A DNA stretch of 64,000 nt from Diplonema papillatum (taxonomy: Eukaryota > Euglenozoa > Diplonemea > Diplonemida > Diplonemidae): positions 310,001-374,000 of the forward strand of contig JAPJBO010000107.1 of assembly GCA_030068145.1 (NCBI GenBank), written 5' to 3'. The translations under genes were made by a program, and so were the position numbers. Below, one piece after another: positions 32,748-42,445 of this stretch (the first letter of the stretch is position 1; each line of letters begins with the position of its first letter). The notes under the pieces were generated by a model that searched no databases, was not told the DNA's origin, and saw nothing but the letters and a program-made list of their open reading frames with translations.

Positions 32748-33746
32748 TCACTCCCTTCTCGTCCTCTTTGAACGACCCTCCCGCTCCACTTCCTTTTTTG
32801 CTCCTTCCCGCGAGCTTTGTGGCTTTACTTGAAGAAGCGCGTTGTTCAAGTTAATAGCCCAGCGCTCATCCATGTCGTGGTATTTGGTCTTGCGCGAGCG
32901 GGCCTCATAGAGGACCGAAGCCTCGGGGGTTCCGCCGGACCTGAATCGCAGGCGGTTCGATTCCATGCGGGTCACGGCTGTCTGCATGGCCTGCATCACC
33001 CCAGGACGGTGGACGGCCTCGGGGAGCAAGGACCACAGCACGTCGTAGGTGCTGCGGAGCTCGTGGCGGTGAGCGGCGAGTTGCTCGTTCACCTCCGCCG
33101 CCTCGCCGTAACGCCTCTGGACGTGGTTACGGAGGGCCAGGCGTCCAGCCGGCGACTTCAGCAACGGCTTCCACGTCAACACCCGCCGAGTGTCGACCTC
33201 GGCCTGCTCCGCTTCTTCGGCTTCCTTCTGGGCCAGGGCCGCGTCGGATTCCACCTTGCGGAGTTGGCCCTGGGTAACGGCAAGCTGCCTGTGCAGCCCG
33301 GAAAGGAGGTGGGCGAACGGTTCCCGCCAGGGTCCTTCGGGCAATTTGTCCAGGACCGCCTGGACGGCATCCGCACCCACACTTTCCTCGTCGTCTTGTC
33401 GGCGGAAGGGGGGAAACTCTACCGCCTCCTCAAGAATCGGGTAGGCTGCGCGGTCGTTCCTGTGGGCCAGGCAGCAACAGACTGGGCATGACCAGTCGTC
33501 GTCCTTTATACCCGCGGAGAAACCGGCGGCATCCGCCCCTAACTTCTTGCTCAGGCAGGACGGAGAGGCTAGGAACCCACAGGTGGCGCACCTCGTCGAC
33601 TGCTCCGGCCGGTGCGCGATGATGCACGAGGGGAACACGCAGTCAAACTCCCCGTCGTCAAACTCCGCGCAGCGCGGTAGCTTGCAAACGGGCACAGTGC
33701 CCCAGTTGACCTCATCCTCGAGGATATCAGTCCGAGTAAGTGCCAT
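32748..33746 (-). CDS. gag-like ORF of the tyrosine-recombinase retroelement
   Basis: 332 codons from ATG (33746). The N-terminal ~110 residues hold a Cys/His cluster (CKLPRC, DCVFPSC, CATCGF, CPVCCCLAH) resembling a PHD-type zinc fold. A coiled-coil stretch follows (QLRKVESDAALAQKEAEEAE), and the C-terminus is basic (SKRTRRE). It is the first ORF of an element ordered gag, recombinase, RT. Nucleic-acid packaging is inferred from position and charge. Confidence 0.7.
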   Translation of the reverse strand: MALTRTDILEDEVNWGTVPVCKLPRCAEFDDGEFDCVFPSCIIAHRPEQSTRCATCGFLASPSCLSKKLGADAAGFSAGIKDDDWSCPVCCCLAHRNDRAAYPILEEAVEFPPFRRQDDEESVGADAVQAVLDKLPEGPWREPFAHLLSGLHRQLAVTQGQLRKVESDAALAQKEAEEAEQAEVDTRRVLTWKPLLKSPAGRLALRNHVQRRYGEAAEVNEQLAAHRHELRSTYDVLWSLLPEAVHRPGVMQAMQTAVTRMESNRLRFRSGGTPEASVLYEARSRKTKYHDMDERWAINLNNALLQVKPQSSREGAKKEVEREGRSKRTRRE

Positions 33747-33766
33747 TTTTGTTTGTACGTGCCGGG

Positions 33767-33828
33767 GGAGGATTAGCCTGTTAGTGAGTGATAGTGAGTG
33801 AATACGATCGGTAGGCTAATCTTCTCCC
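33767..33828. repeat. Short inverted repeat upstream of the gag-like ORF
   Basis: GGAGGATTAGCCT (33767..33779) and its imperfect inverse AGGCTAATCTTCTCC (near 33814..33828) enclose a GTGAGTGA-rich loop. Possibly part of the element's terminal structure. Confidence 0.6.
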
Positions 33829-34127
33829 AAACACGCTGCCAGCGTTCTCTTTCGTGTTTACAATTAATTGTTACTACGAAAAAGTGCAACGCATACCTCT
33901 CCGTAGACCCCAGCGACACCCCAAAGCCTGTGCGCGGTCATGTCGGGGCCTGTGGGCAGGCCAGTTAGTAGGACGCAGTGTCCAGGGCCTCCGAGAGCAT
34001 GGGTGTTGCTGACGCGCGGAATGGCGCCTCTGCTGTCGTTAGGTTGCCTCGGGATGAGCCAACCATCTCTCCCGGGGACGACACCTCCCCAGACGAAGTC
34101 GCTGTGTGTGCGTGTGTTTGTGCGTGT

Positions 34128-34325
34128 GTTGTGGACCCGCTTTTATGTGGTCCTGTGCGAGAGGCTTCCACGCTTCCCCCTGGCAAGTAACCGCGGATGC
34201 TCCCGCGTGTTTGCGAGTGTTCAACTGGAGGTGGTACTCTCTGCAGCACCTCGCGATCCCTTTGTTGTCAGCTTCACAATCGCCGCAGCGCTGTAGTCTG
34301 TGGGCTGTGCAGTATTGCATGCGTG
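34128..34325 (-). pseudogene. Degenerate copy of the zinc-binding exon and flank of the 43-kb gene
   Basis: Collinear with about 42850..43113. On the minus strand it reads YCTAHRLQRCGDCEADNKG, against YCAAHRLERCGECEADNEG in the 43-kb gene, with the following intron sequence also alignable (GAGAGGC, AAGTAACCGC, GATGCTCCCGC). No neighbouring exons of that gene are present. Confidence 0.75.
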
Positions 34326-34376
34326 TGTGTGTTGCGGACTCATTTTCACGTGGCGCCCCCCCTAGCGAGAGTGTTG

Positions 34377-34382
34377 CGTGTG

Positions 34383-34414
<32 letters not shown>
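34377..34414 (+). repeat. (GT)n microsatellite
   Basis: About 18 GT units with one interruption. On the minus strand it reads as His/Thr repeats, which are not a protein. Confidence 0.95.
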
Positions 34415-34876
34415 CGGTGATTTGTATGCACACGCCCACTCAATCTCCCTGTTCCCCATTGCACCGTCGTCGCTTTGTCGACCCTGAAAACGCAGTGGGG
34501 GCCTTCTTTCTGCCTCGCACCCCCTCCCTGCAAATTGGCCTGCCAAAGCTCGCTCGTCTCTCGTGGCGGAGAGTGTGCTTTCCCTTTGCGATCGTGTGGT
34601 GTACCCGTGCGGGAGTTGTGCTTCTTCTTGTCTGTGGGTGCAGCCGATGGACAAAGGTTCAGAATCTTGCACAAGAACAAAGCCTAGCCATCACAGCGGT
34701 CAGGTAGGGGGTCTCGGAGTGCTTGCTAAGATTTGGTATGTTGCTGCTAAGCAGTCGTTGCCCTATTTTGGACGCAAGTAGTGCCTGCACAACAGAGGGC
34801 CCGAGGTGTGCAATCTGGTAACAGTCGTTCGTTCTATCGATGCAATGTATCCAGCCAAAGCCCAGGTCTTAAGTCT

Positions 34877-35008
34877 CTAATGCGATGAGCTGAAAAAGGC
34901 ATACTGCAAGTTCCAGCCATTGGCGGCGGCGACCATGGGCAGGTCCTCGGGTGCCGTTTGCTGAATTTGCGCGTTGACGCTGTAGTACTCTTTGTTGCGG
35001 GAATCCTC
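34877..35008 (-). CDS. Second exon of the PTB/hnRNP-L-like gene
   Basis: Starts after a strong acceptor (CAACCAACCCCACAG) in phase 0, matching the phase-0 donor at 36862. The joined reading LTFPK then EDSRNKEYYSVNAQ is the typical end of a PTB-type RRM. The frame runs to TAG at 34877 (AFFSSSH). Alternatively it leaves at a GTATGC donor after 34905 towards the RRM exon at 29940..29658. The first option gives a one-RRM protein of about 436 residues, the second a multi-RRM protein. Alternative splicing could yield both. Confidence 0.65.
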   Translation of the reverse strand, partial: EDSRNKEYYSVNAQIQQTAPEDLPMVAAANGWNLQYAFFSSSH

Positions 35009-35172
35009 CTGTGGGGTTGGTTGTTGGGTATGCAGGTGTGCACATGAGGCTAGACCTCCGGTTATTAACCCCCTGTGGCCCCATAGTTCGTAGCGTGTCA
35101 ATCCTTACGAAAAACGGCAGAAAAGCAAGGACTGCCACTCATCCAAGACCGTTCTTGCACCCGAATCTCCCG

Positions 35173-35226
35173 AAAGAGTCCGGGGGGCAGAGCTCCCGGC
35201 AAACGGCACGGTACATTCAGGTACGA
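35173..35226 (+). repeat. GC-hairpin motif copy 1
   Basis: GTCCGGGGGGCAGAGCTCCC, then GGCAAACGGCACGGTAC. Related to 35596..35640 and 56198..56240. Confidence 0.7.
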
Positions 35227-35406
35227 GGCTGCAGGCTATACTTTTAGGTGTGGCGAACACTCCCGCGGGGTAACCGAAGCGCGAGTCTTCCCTCCGGGCA
35301 GCTGGATAGGTAGGGGTGGGTGAGTGTGTTCACAGTGCTCTTCGTCTTTAATCGCTTGTGATTTGCTGTCACTTTTCTTTTTTCTTTTTTTTTTCCCGAC
35401 GACAAC

Positions 35407-36056
35407 CAGTGCTCCCGCTAACCTCACTTTTGGTGAGGAATTCCAAAACCTGCATTTGGACTTTTTTTTTTTGTGCCTCCATTTTTTTCTCCCCCGTGCT
35501 GCGTAGGTTTATTAGCTTCGTTTCTGCCTCGGTTTCTCGAGCAACTTTCTGAGATCGAGAAGCTTTTCTCCAGGGGAGCACCAGAATCTTCCAAGGGGGG
35601 TCCGGGGGGGTCTGCCCCCCGGCGAACGGTACGGTACAGGTGGAGAAAGTTTGCACTTCTCAGTCTGTTTGTCATAATAAACACTGCACATTCCTGAAGG
35701 CACAGCCCATTTCAAATTCAACCCCCACTCGATACTGTGTGCTGGTAAATCATTGCCACGAGTAGATGCAGACCAGAGATCACATGGAACAAGGCACTTG
35801 TGTCGACTCGGAGAGAATCTGTCAAGATATCCGGGGCTGCTTCTGAGCCTCGACTCTCTTCCCCGGCTCCAGCCCCCAACTTCTACCCGCCAGCCCACCA
35901 TGCCCAGCAGAGAGGAGACCGTGATGCAGTGTTTTGGCTACATGATACCACCAATGGGAAAAAGGTGAGGAATTCCTCATGAGGAATTCCTCACCCTCTT
36001 TTTTCGAGCCTCTTTTTTGAGGAATTCCTCGCACTTTTTCGTTAGCGGGAGCACTG
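35407..36056. mobile_element. 650-bp hAT-type MITE with 8-bp target duplication
   Basis: Ends are CAGTGCTCCCGCTAAC (35407..35422) and its exact inverse GTTAGCGGGAGCACTG (36041..36056). The direct 8-bp duplication ACGACAAC flanks it at 35399..35406 and 36057..36064. The CAGTG start and 8-bp duplication are diagnostic of the hAT superfamily. Subterminal palindromes GAGGAATTCCTC occur at 35967, 35981 and 36019, with a partial one at 35435. It carries no transposase, so it would have needed one in trans. It sits in the 1.85-kb intron of the PTB-like gene and includes a GC-hairpin motif (35596..35640). Confidence 0.92.
35596..35640 (+). repeat. GC-hairpin motif copy 2, inside the MITE
   Basis: GGGGGGTCCGGGGGGGTCTG, then CCCCCCGGCGAACGGTACGG. 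The G and C runs can pair. Confidence 0.75.
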
Positions 36057-36861
36057 ACGACAACTAGTGTCAGAATAGCCTAGCCGAAGGCAGTTGATTC
36101 CTTTAGGCAAGATTTCTCTACCGGCGGAAGTTGTTTGGGTTAACGTCCTTTTTTCTTTTTGTCTCGCGCCGTCTCTATAAAAAAAGAAGAAATTCGTAGT
36201 CCCGCCTCGTTCGCCCTCTAGGTGTCCCGCTCGCAAAGATAAAACCAAAGCTCTCGATAGTGTCCACATTTCTCATATCGGCTATTTCGGTGCCGGGCTT
36301 CTTAGACCGAATACGTCTATTTTCTCTTCAACCGTTCAGAGTTTCCTGGGAGACGTAGGGGTTTTGGGGACTTAGCGGCCTTACCGACCTGGTAGTTTTG
36401 GCGCTGGCTGGTCCACCTTCATGGTCGTCGCAGGCCCTGCTTGCGTACCCTCCCTGAGCCTCCCCGAGGCCTATACCTCCCCCTGCGTATCGATCTGACG
36501 GTCCTTCGCCTACAGGTAGCAGGTTTGTGCCTGCCGTCTCAAAAACTCTTTTCAAAACGTGTCCACTTTCAATTTGCGACATTGGCGTTGTCACGCGAGG
36601 GTCCCTGACCCCCCCTGCCGTTCCTATGCGATTCCGAGCTCGGATTGGCCACTGAATGACTCCGGCGAGGCTTCCATGTGTCCTAAAATTCGATTGTATG
36701 GGTTTTAGAGTTAAGGTTTTCGTGTCCCTCCAAGCAGGATTCGCAGCACGTCAAAGAAGGTCTATTGTACTGATGTGTGGGTCGAACACAAAATCAGTAC
36801 AGGGGACAATGTCATATGAAACATATTGTGTCTGCCGTCTGCAAAGGGTTGGAAGGTGTAC

Positions 36862-38040
36862 CTTCGGGAACGTAAGCTGCACATGCGAAGACAACATGAT
36901 GGCCAGCTCTGCCATGTTGGGCGCCTCGCCAGCCCTCGCCACGTCGACGTCTCTACCGTTGAGATAGCCCATGGCGAGTTGCGCCGACTTGGGGTCCTCG
37001 TACTGCACCAGCGCTTGCAGGTTGGTGTCCTTGATGAAGAGCGACAGCTTCTCGACGACGCCGAACTGCGAGAAGATCCAGAACACGTCGTCCGTCGTCG
37101 CGTCGCCGGCCCGCCGCATGACGACCAGCAGGCAGCAGCCGGGCGGCTTGCCGCCGCCGCCGCCGCCGCCGCGCCGGTCGGTCCGCTGCCCGCCGCGCTT
37201 CCCGCCTTTCCGAGACGCGCCGCCGCCGCCGCCGCTGTTGCTGTTGTTGTTGCTGTTGTTGTTGTTGCTGCTGCTGTTGTTCCCGGAGAACCCCGGTATC
37301 TGGCCGAGGAGCTGCAGGAGGTTGAGGGGGTTGAGCGCTGGTTGCGGTTGCTGCGCGCTCGGCGCCGGGGGATTGCCCGGGTTGTACACGTTCATGTTCA
37401 TGGGCGGTTGAGGAGGGGGCGTCGGGTTGTTCATGGCTGCGCTGAGCATGAGCGCGGTGCTGAGGGTTTCGACGTCGACATGCGGGTTCGCCGCGACCAA
37501 GGTTTGCAGCGCCGCCGCCGCCTGCATGGGATCCATGCCGGCGGGTATCGTCGGCTGGGTCGGCGCGGCGGGAGGCATGATGGGAGGTGGAAACGTGGGC
37601 ACCGAAGGCGCGCCGTTTGAGCCTGCGCCGGGGGTGCTCCCCATTAAGCTCGCGGTCTGGCCGAGAAGGGACAGGATCTCCATTGCCTGCGCGTCAGTCT
37701 GCCCGCCAGACCCACCTTCTTTTTCGCCTCGGTTGTCTCTCCTGTACTTATTCGGCCGGTCCTCGTCGTCATGGCCTCGCTTCCGCTGATACGAACCCGC
37801 GGAAGCCCCATTCGAGCCTCTCTCTCTACTGTTTCTGCCCGGGTTGACGGACACGCAATTTTGCGGTCGGAGGGCGCAGTCGCCTGTGGGGAGACGAACG
37901 ACGAGCCTGTCGCCGGTCTGTTCGTCCTCCTGCACGCAGATGACCATTCCCCGCAAGCCATTGAGCTCCGGCCGCTTCTGCAGGTCGCGCACCTCGACGG
38001 TGACCCCTTCCTTGAATCCTTGGAACGGGTCACTGCTCAT
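36862..38040 (-). CDS. First exon of a PTB/hnRNP-L-like RNA-binding protein
   Basis: 393 codons from ATG (38040, MSSDPFQGFKEG) to donor CCGAAG|GTACAC. Residues 9-65 form a small beta domain (VTVEVRDLQKRPELNGLRGM, RLVVRLPTGDCALRPQN). Next come a basic, Ser-rich stretch and a long Pro/Gln/Asn-rich linker with poly-Asn and poly-Gly runs encoded by triplet repeats (37148..37290). A PTB-type RRM starts near residue 298 (CCLLVVMRRAGDATTDDVFW, FSQFGVVEKLSLFIKDTNLQ, ALVQYEDPKSAQLAMGYLNG). Its last strand is completed in the exon at 35008. Likely a nuclear RNA-binding and splicing factor. An alternative upstream start would need TTG. Confidence 0.8.
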
Positions 38041-38174
38041 TGTATTATACTCCTGCGCCGGCCAGCTCCGCCCTCCACCCACCCCTCCCACCAACCTGAT
38101 CTTTTCTTGACAACCGGCAACACACGATGCAGTACCTTTGACAGGGAAGGGAGGGTCCTCGTTCGTTCATGCAT

Positions 38175-38207
38175 GGGGGGGAAATCTTAGTTTAGTGTTC
38201 AGGCAGA
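38175..38207 (-). repeat. Shared 20-bp motif upstream of the PTB-like gene
   Basis: GGGGGGGAAATCTTAGTTTA, identical to 53621..53640, with similarity continuing through AGGCAGA. At 53.6 kb the minus-strand version forms the pyrimidine tract of a splice acceptor; here it lies about 135 bp upstream of the start codon. Confidence 0.7.
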
Positions 38208-38415
38208 ATCTTGCATTGGGTTTGTTTTCTTTTTCTTTTCCACTTTTTCTTCACTTTCTTTCGTTGTTGACAGCTTCTTTCTTTACCATGATTTCCATGA
38301 TAATTTTGGACTTTGTGGTGCCGTAGAGTAGTTCTTCTTCTTCTGTGCCAGGGCAAACGGGGGGTTGGGGCTTCGTCCCCCGACGACGACGTGCACGGCT
38401 GCACCTGCGCCATTC

Positions 38416-38652
38416 ATGGAAGCGAGCGCGGGGGGTGTGAAGAAGCTGTGGAAGGCCGCTGGGGATGCCCCCGTCGAGTCTTTCGCAACGCGCGGCGAAG
38501 GCGGCCCCGCGAAGGTGAAGGTCACGCCGGGCGTCGTGCGCGCGGTGCTCCCGGCGGAGCTCGACGTCACGCGGGGGTGGTGCAAGAACGCCCCGTTCGA
38601 GCACCTCTCAGGATATCGTCCCTTTCGTCAGCTCATTCCTTCCACCAAGTAA
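38416..38652 (+). CDS. Small hypothetical protein on the plus strand
   Basis: 78 codons from ATG (MEASAGGVKKLWKAAGDA) to TAA, with strong third-position GC through VTRGWCKNAPFEHL. The tail after that looks less biased, and a GTAAGG donor overlaps the stop (CACCAA|GTAAGG), so the exon may continue. It would be divergent from the PTB-like gene with about 375 bp between the starts. It is the only supported plus-strand host gene. The opposite strand is also open, so strand is not certain. Function unknown. Confidence 0.4.
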   Translation: MEASAGGVKKLWKAAGDAPVESFATRGEGGPAKVKVTPGVVRAVLPAELDVTRGWCKNAPFEHLSGYRPFRQLIPSTK

Positions 38653-39862
38653 GGCGGTCGGACCCCCGCGTGTGCGGTGGGGCTAAAGCCAGCCGTCAGA
38701 AGTGACACGTCAATATTTCGTCTCGTTCGCCGGCGCAGCCAAAACGGTCAGAAAAGAGAGGACGCGTTGTCTTGGATAACGGATGGGGCTAGACAGACTT
38801 AACGGAGAGTGCACGAGTCGCCTGGAAACAGCTAATAGAACTGCTGAACGATGTGGGACATGCAATGGTACCACTCCTTTCTCTCTCGGGAAAGGTCAGC
38901 GCGGTAGCGATGACTATGAGAACACATGCAGGCGGCGGGGTGAGGTCCTGGGACTGCTAAGACATGCCTACCCCCGCCCCTGTCCAGGGGCCGCCATTTA
39001 GCCTGGCCCACCTTGACGGTGGAGGCAGGCACCTTTGACTTGTTGCGGTGTCTCTCGGGAGGGGAGTTGCTGCTACGAAGTTGTCCCTCTCGCTACGCCG
39101 GAGCGAAACGACTTTCCGGGTGCTGTCGTTTCTTACCAATCTTCTCCCCCAGGATCAGTCTCTGAGCATCGGAACGAGCTGTGGCAAATGAATCGATTCC
39201 GCGTCTGCGCAAACGTTAAGTCGTGCGGGACGCAGGAGGGCCTTTGTCACCTACCCTACGCGAGACAGATGACCAGCAGGTTCCGTGAAAGACCGTGCGC
39301 TCACTGTCTATGGCGCCTCCGGGGGCTTATATCTGGTGCGATCTGGTGGCATGGCCCGCTGTCGGACACCAGCAAAGAGGCAACCCTCGATGCATGAGCA
39401 CCTACAGCGTAGGAAACACTCAACGAGGCCGTCTGATGAAAAGCTTCAGAAGAGGGAATCGACGACGGTTCCTCTGTGGCTCTCCGAGGACCTTTTTTGT
39501 GTTTTGCACACAGCAGTCATAGGCAGTGCAACTTCCCCGATGCAGCTTTCACCGGATCGCAACAGAAGCCGGGAAGGCAGGTTTCCTCTCGGTGGAAGTT
39601 GTTTGGGTAGCTTTCTTTGTGTTGCCGAAAATCAGCCGAGGATCGTCTGGTGCCTGTTGAATTTCCTTGCTCTTGGAGGTGCTCTGCTATCGGTCTTTTT
39701 CCTTCGTTTCTTCTTTTTTTGATGGAGTTCCTTCTTTTGGTCCCCAGGGTCCCCTTGCCGTCTTCTCTCTTGTTACCCTGCCAATTTGCATCCTCCTCAA
39801 ACCGTTTGTTTTCATCGCCATTTCTCTTCTCTCTGTATGGTTCACTGTCCGGTCGAGGTATC
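38653..39862. other. Region without a gene; one repeat fragment
   Basis: 38880..38935 matches 14747..14800 (GTCAGCGCGGTAGCGATGAC). Otherwise no coding bias or motif recognised. T-rich stretch near 39700. Confidence 0.5.
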
Positions 39863-40150
39863 TCAGGACAAGCGATGCCCGCAAGCGGATCGTCGTTTGC
39901 GATGTGTCGCGTTGTCAGCCTTCATTTCGAGGCGTATGCCTCGAGGAGGTCTGATGTCCGACACTTCGTTCTGGACCACGTCGTCGGCAAGCAGGACGCG
40001 GTGCGCCGTTGCCACTTCGCCGCACAGATGGCATGCGATCTCTTTGCTGGTTTGCCATCCGACATGGTCCGCAGCTTTACGCCAGTAGATCGAGGATAGT
40101 CTAAGTATGTGTACGCTGGTACGATGACCAATCGATGCAGGAGCATGTCG
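39863..40150 (-). CDS. Candidate terminal exon, unknown protein
   Basis: Minus-strand open reading ending in TGA at 39863, with good third-position GC. It contains SSIYWRKAADHVGWQTSKEI, ACHLCGEVATAHRVLLADDV and IRPPRGIRLEMKADNATH. The CHLCG followed by AH could be part of a zinc site. No ATG opens it, so it would be a 3' exon; an acceptor near 40108 (CACATACTTAG) is possible. I do not recognise the family. Confidence 0.4.
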   Translation of the reverse strand, partial: RHAPASIGHRTSVHILRLSSIYWRKAADHVGWQTSKEIACHLCGEVATAHRVLLADDVVQNEVSDIRPPRGIRLEMKADNATHRKRRSACGHRLS

Positions 40151-40432
40151 GCATTGAGAAGGAACCGCCCCGACGCCGACTCACTTGCACCTGTACACCA
40201 ATTTTTCACCAAGTTGTTCGACCAAAATTTTCGAGCAAAATGGTTGGCCCTTATACCCTGGGTTCAATACAAGGTTTGTGCCCTCATATCCAGGCTCAAA
40301 ACAAATTTGTCCACCTGTACCGCACGACCGCAAGACAGAAGGTCCGAGACGCAGCGGGTATGGTCTCGAGTAGCCGGAGGGTGCTCCCTTCAGTTTGCTT
40401 TCCTGCGTTTATTTGCTCGGGCACCGGGCTCG

Positions 40433-41011
40433 TCAATGGCACACGTAGTCGTGGGCGTGGAGCAGGCGGCGCACGCGCGTCAAGCAGACAATCGTCCCCG
40501 CGTTGGTGAGGACCATGGCGGCTGTGGCGACGGTGTAGGCCACCGAGCGGGGCGTCGACGCGCTGTTTTCGATGGTGTGGATCTCCTTCACGAGCGCGAC
40601 CGTATCGAGAAAAAGTGTGCAGCAGCAGCACCCGACGCAGGTCATCAGCGCGGTGTCGCGGTTGCACGCGCTGCGCAGCGAACCGCCGTCCTTGAAGGCG
40701 GCAGGCTTCAGCCAGAAGCCTAAGATCACGCACCCGCCGATGCTGATCACATGGTGCAGGGCGCCGAAGGCCACGACCATTGCGATGCTCGTCGCCAGCA
40801 GAATCGCGCAGCACACTTCGGACAGCAAGTGGTACTTCCGCAAGTCCCTCGGCATCGGTTCCGCGGCATCGGCCAGCATCGGTGTGCCGCTGGGTTCTTC
40901 GACTTCGAAAGCCTCCATCACGGGCCCGTCACCGTCAGCAAGACTAATCGAAGTGTCGGACTCGTCCCTTGCAGAGGTGGCGGCATCTGACGATGCCATC
41001 AGTGACGGCAT
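40433..41011 (-). CDS. Four-span membrane protein, unknown family
   Basis: 192 codons from ATG (41011, MPSLMASSDAATSARDESD) to TGA after HAHDYVCH. An acidic N-terminus of about 75 residues is followed by spans near 84-105 (CAILLATSIAMVVAFGALHH), 107-122, 138-160 (TALMTCVGCCCCTLFLDTVA) and 170-192. A cluster of four adjacent Cys lies in span 3. High GC at third positions supports it as coding. It resembles the 15.9-kb protein only in layout, not in sequence. Confidence 0.65.
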   Translation of the reverse strand: MPSLMASSDAATSARDESDTSISLADGDGPVMEAFEVEEPSGTPMLADAAEPMPRDLRKYHLLSEVCCAILLATSIAMVVAFGALHHVISIGGCVILGFWLKPAAFKDGGSLRSACNRDTALMTCVGCCCCTLFLDTVALVKEIHTIENSASTPRSVAYTVATAAMVLTNAGTIVCLTRVRRLLHAHDYVCH

Positions 41012-42057
41012 CTCGCCACGCACAAAGATTTCCCCACACTCTTCTGCCCAGAACCGTGTGAACAACCTACGCTATCATTCTATTAAGCGGAAGAAGAGGA
41101 TTGGGCCCAGAACCTCGTGAACAATGTGAAGCTCGACAAGTGGACTTAGCTCGTTTCGTCCCAATACCGGTGCTCTTTTTTAGGTATGTAGGCCGCGCTC
41201 GTAGGGACCTCATTCGTGCCAGCACAAGGAACGCGCCAAACTAATCGTTTCGGCACGGGTACCGTCTGTTGAGCACGTTTGCTCGCCAGCATCGGATTGT
41301 GGTAACCGCGTTAATTCACTAGCAGACATCATGGATTGGTGCACGTAGCTTTGTTGCTTGGGCGTCATCAGCATCTAGCTTGTGTACTCACAAATCAGGG
41401 GTCGGTAGCCCCGCAGTCACAACGCATGGGACATCGGGTCCATTCGAAGAAAACGAGATAAACTGAACGAGAAAAGCTGGTCAGGTACAACAGCGAGAAA
41501 AGCAAGATAGTTAACAGACGTCTAAAACCACACAGAGCAAAGGTCTCCTGGCCCGAGCTTCCTTCTCTTCTCGCTTCTGGCCGTGTTCAGTGAGCTGAAA
41601 ATGCCAGACCAAAAGAAGTCAAAAATAAGTTCGCTCACTGGAGGGCCGCGGTCTCTCCGGGAAAGATATGTTAGACATGGAAGGACGTGCGGGCAGAATA
41701 TAATACCGAGCCTGCGGATCTGACACAAAAAGATGTGGCAAAGCAGCAGTAGGTTAGGGTGCAGGCTGGGTGCGATCGAACGCGTGGCGGTGGCGGTAGA
41801 AATGGTCTCATCAGGATTAAGGTTTGTGCAAGAGCATGAGATTGCCTGATCACCTCCGGCAGCGGGACCAGCGGCGGTTGCTGGGTTCGCTTGCGGACAG
41901 ACCAATCGTAACGACGCGCGGACTGCTTATCGCGCCAGCGATGAGGTGAAGAACGTAGTCCCACGTTTTCTGCGCAAGTGCCTTCGCTACGTTTACTAGC
42001 TCGAAAGAACGAACGTGCATAGCGCGCTACTGTGCCGAACCCCTTCAGGAACTAGAT
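41012..42057. other. Intergenic region, no gene seen
   Basis: A small direct repeat (CCCAGAACCGTGTGAACAA near 41047 and CCCAGAACCTCGTGAACAA near 41105) is the only structure noted. Confidence 0.5.
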
Positions 42058-42440
42058 ACTGGTTCGCAATCGGTCGACAGCAGAGACACCGGAGAGAAGG
42101 GCGAGCAACGCAGCGGCATTTCGGGTCGTGTTCCGTGCCTTCGAGACTCATTCAGGCTTTGAGTCGCAATCGGCCATCGGGTTTCTGTGCGAGAAGGGTG
42201 GAACAATAACTTGTTGGGTTGCAACGAAGCAGCGTCGCGGGCCGTGTTCCGTGCCATCGGCACCCACGTCGACAGTGGGATTTTGGCGAGAAGAGTGGAA
42301 CGATGACAAGACACAATCAGGCTTTATTGCTGGTGTCGCAATCGGTTGAGCGGGTTTCTGGCGAGACGGGTGAAACGATGACTCGTTGTGTTGCGACGAA
42401 GCAGCATCTCGGGTCGTGTCCCGTGCCTTCGGGGCCCAGT
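42058..42440 (-). repeat. Tandem decayed copies of the coiled-coil gene's last coding segment
   Basis: About four units, 75-125 bp apart (near 42066, 42167, 42262 and 42338), in direct orientation with 42446..42530. Shared blocks are GTCGCAATCGGT, GGCGAGAAGGGTG, GTTGCAACGAAGCAGC and GTGTTCCGTGCCTTCG. They lie just beyond the stop codon and contain stops and frameshifts. Confidence 0.85.
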
Positions 42441-42445
42441 CAGAC

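Noticed and set aside
36826..37620. 264-codon plus-strand ORF opposite the PTB-like exon
   Set aside because: Antisense shadow with Arg/Val/Gly repeats from the triplet-repeat region.
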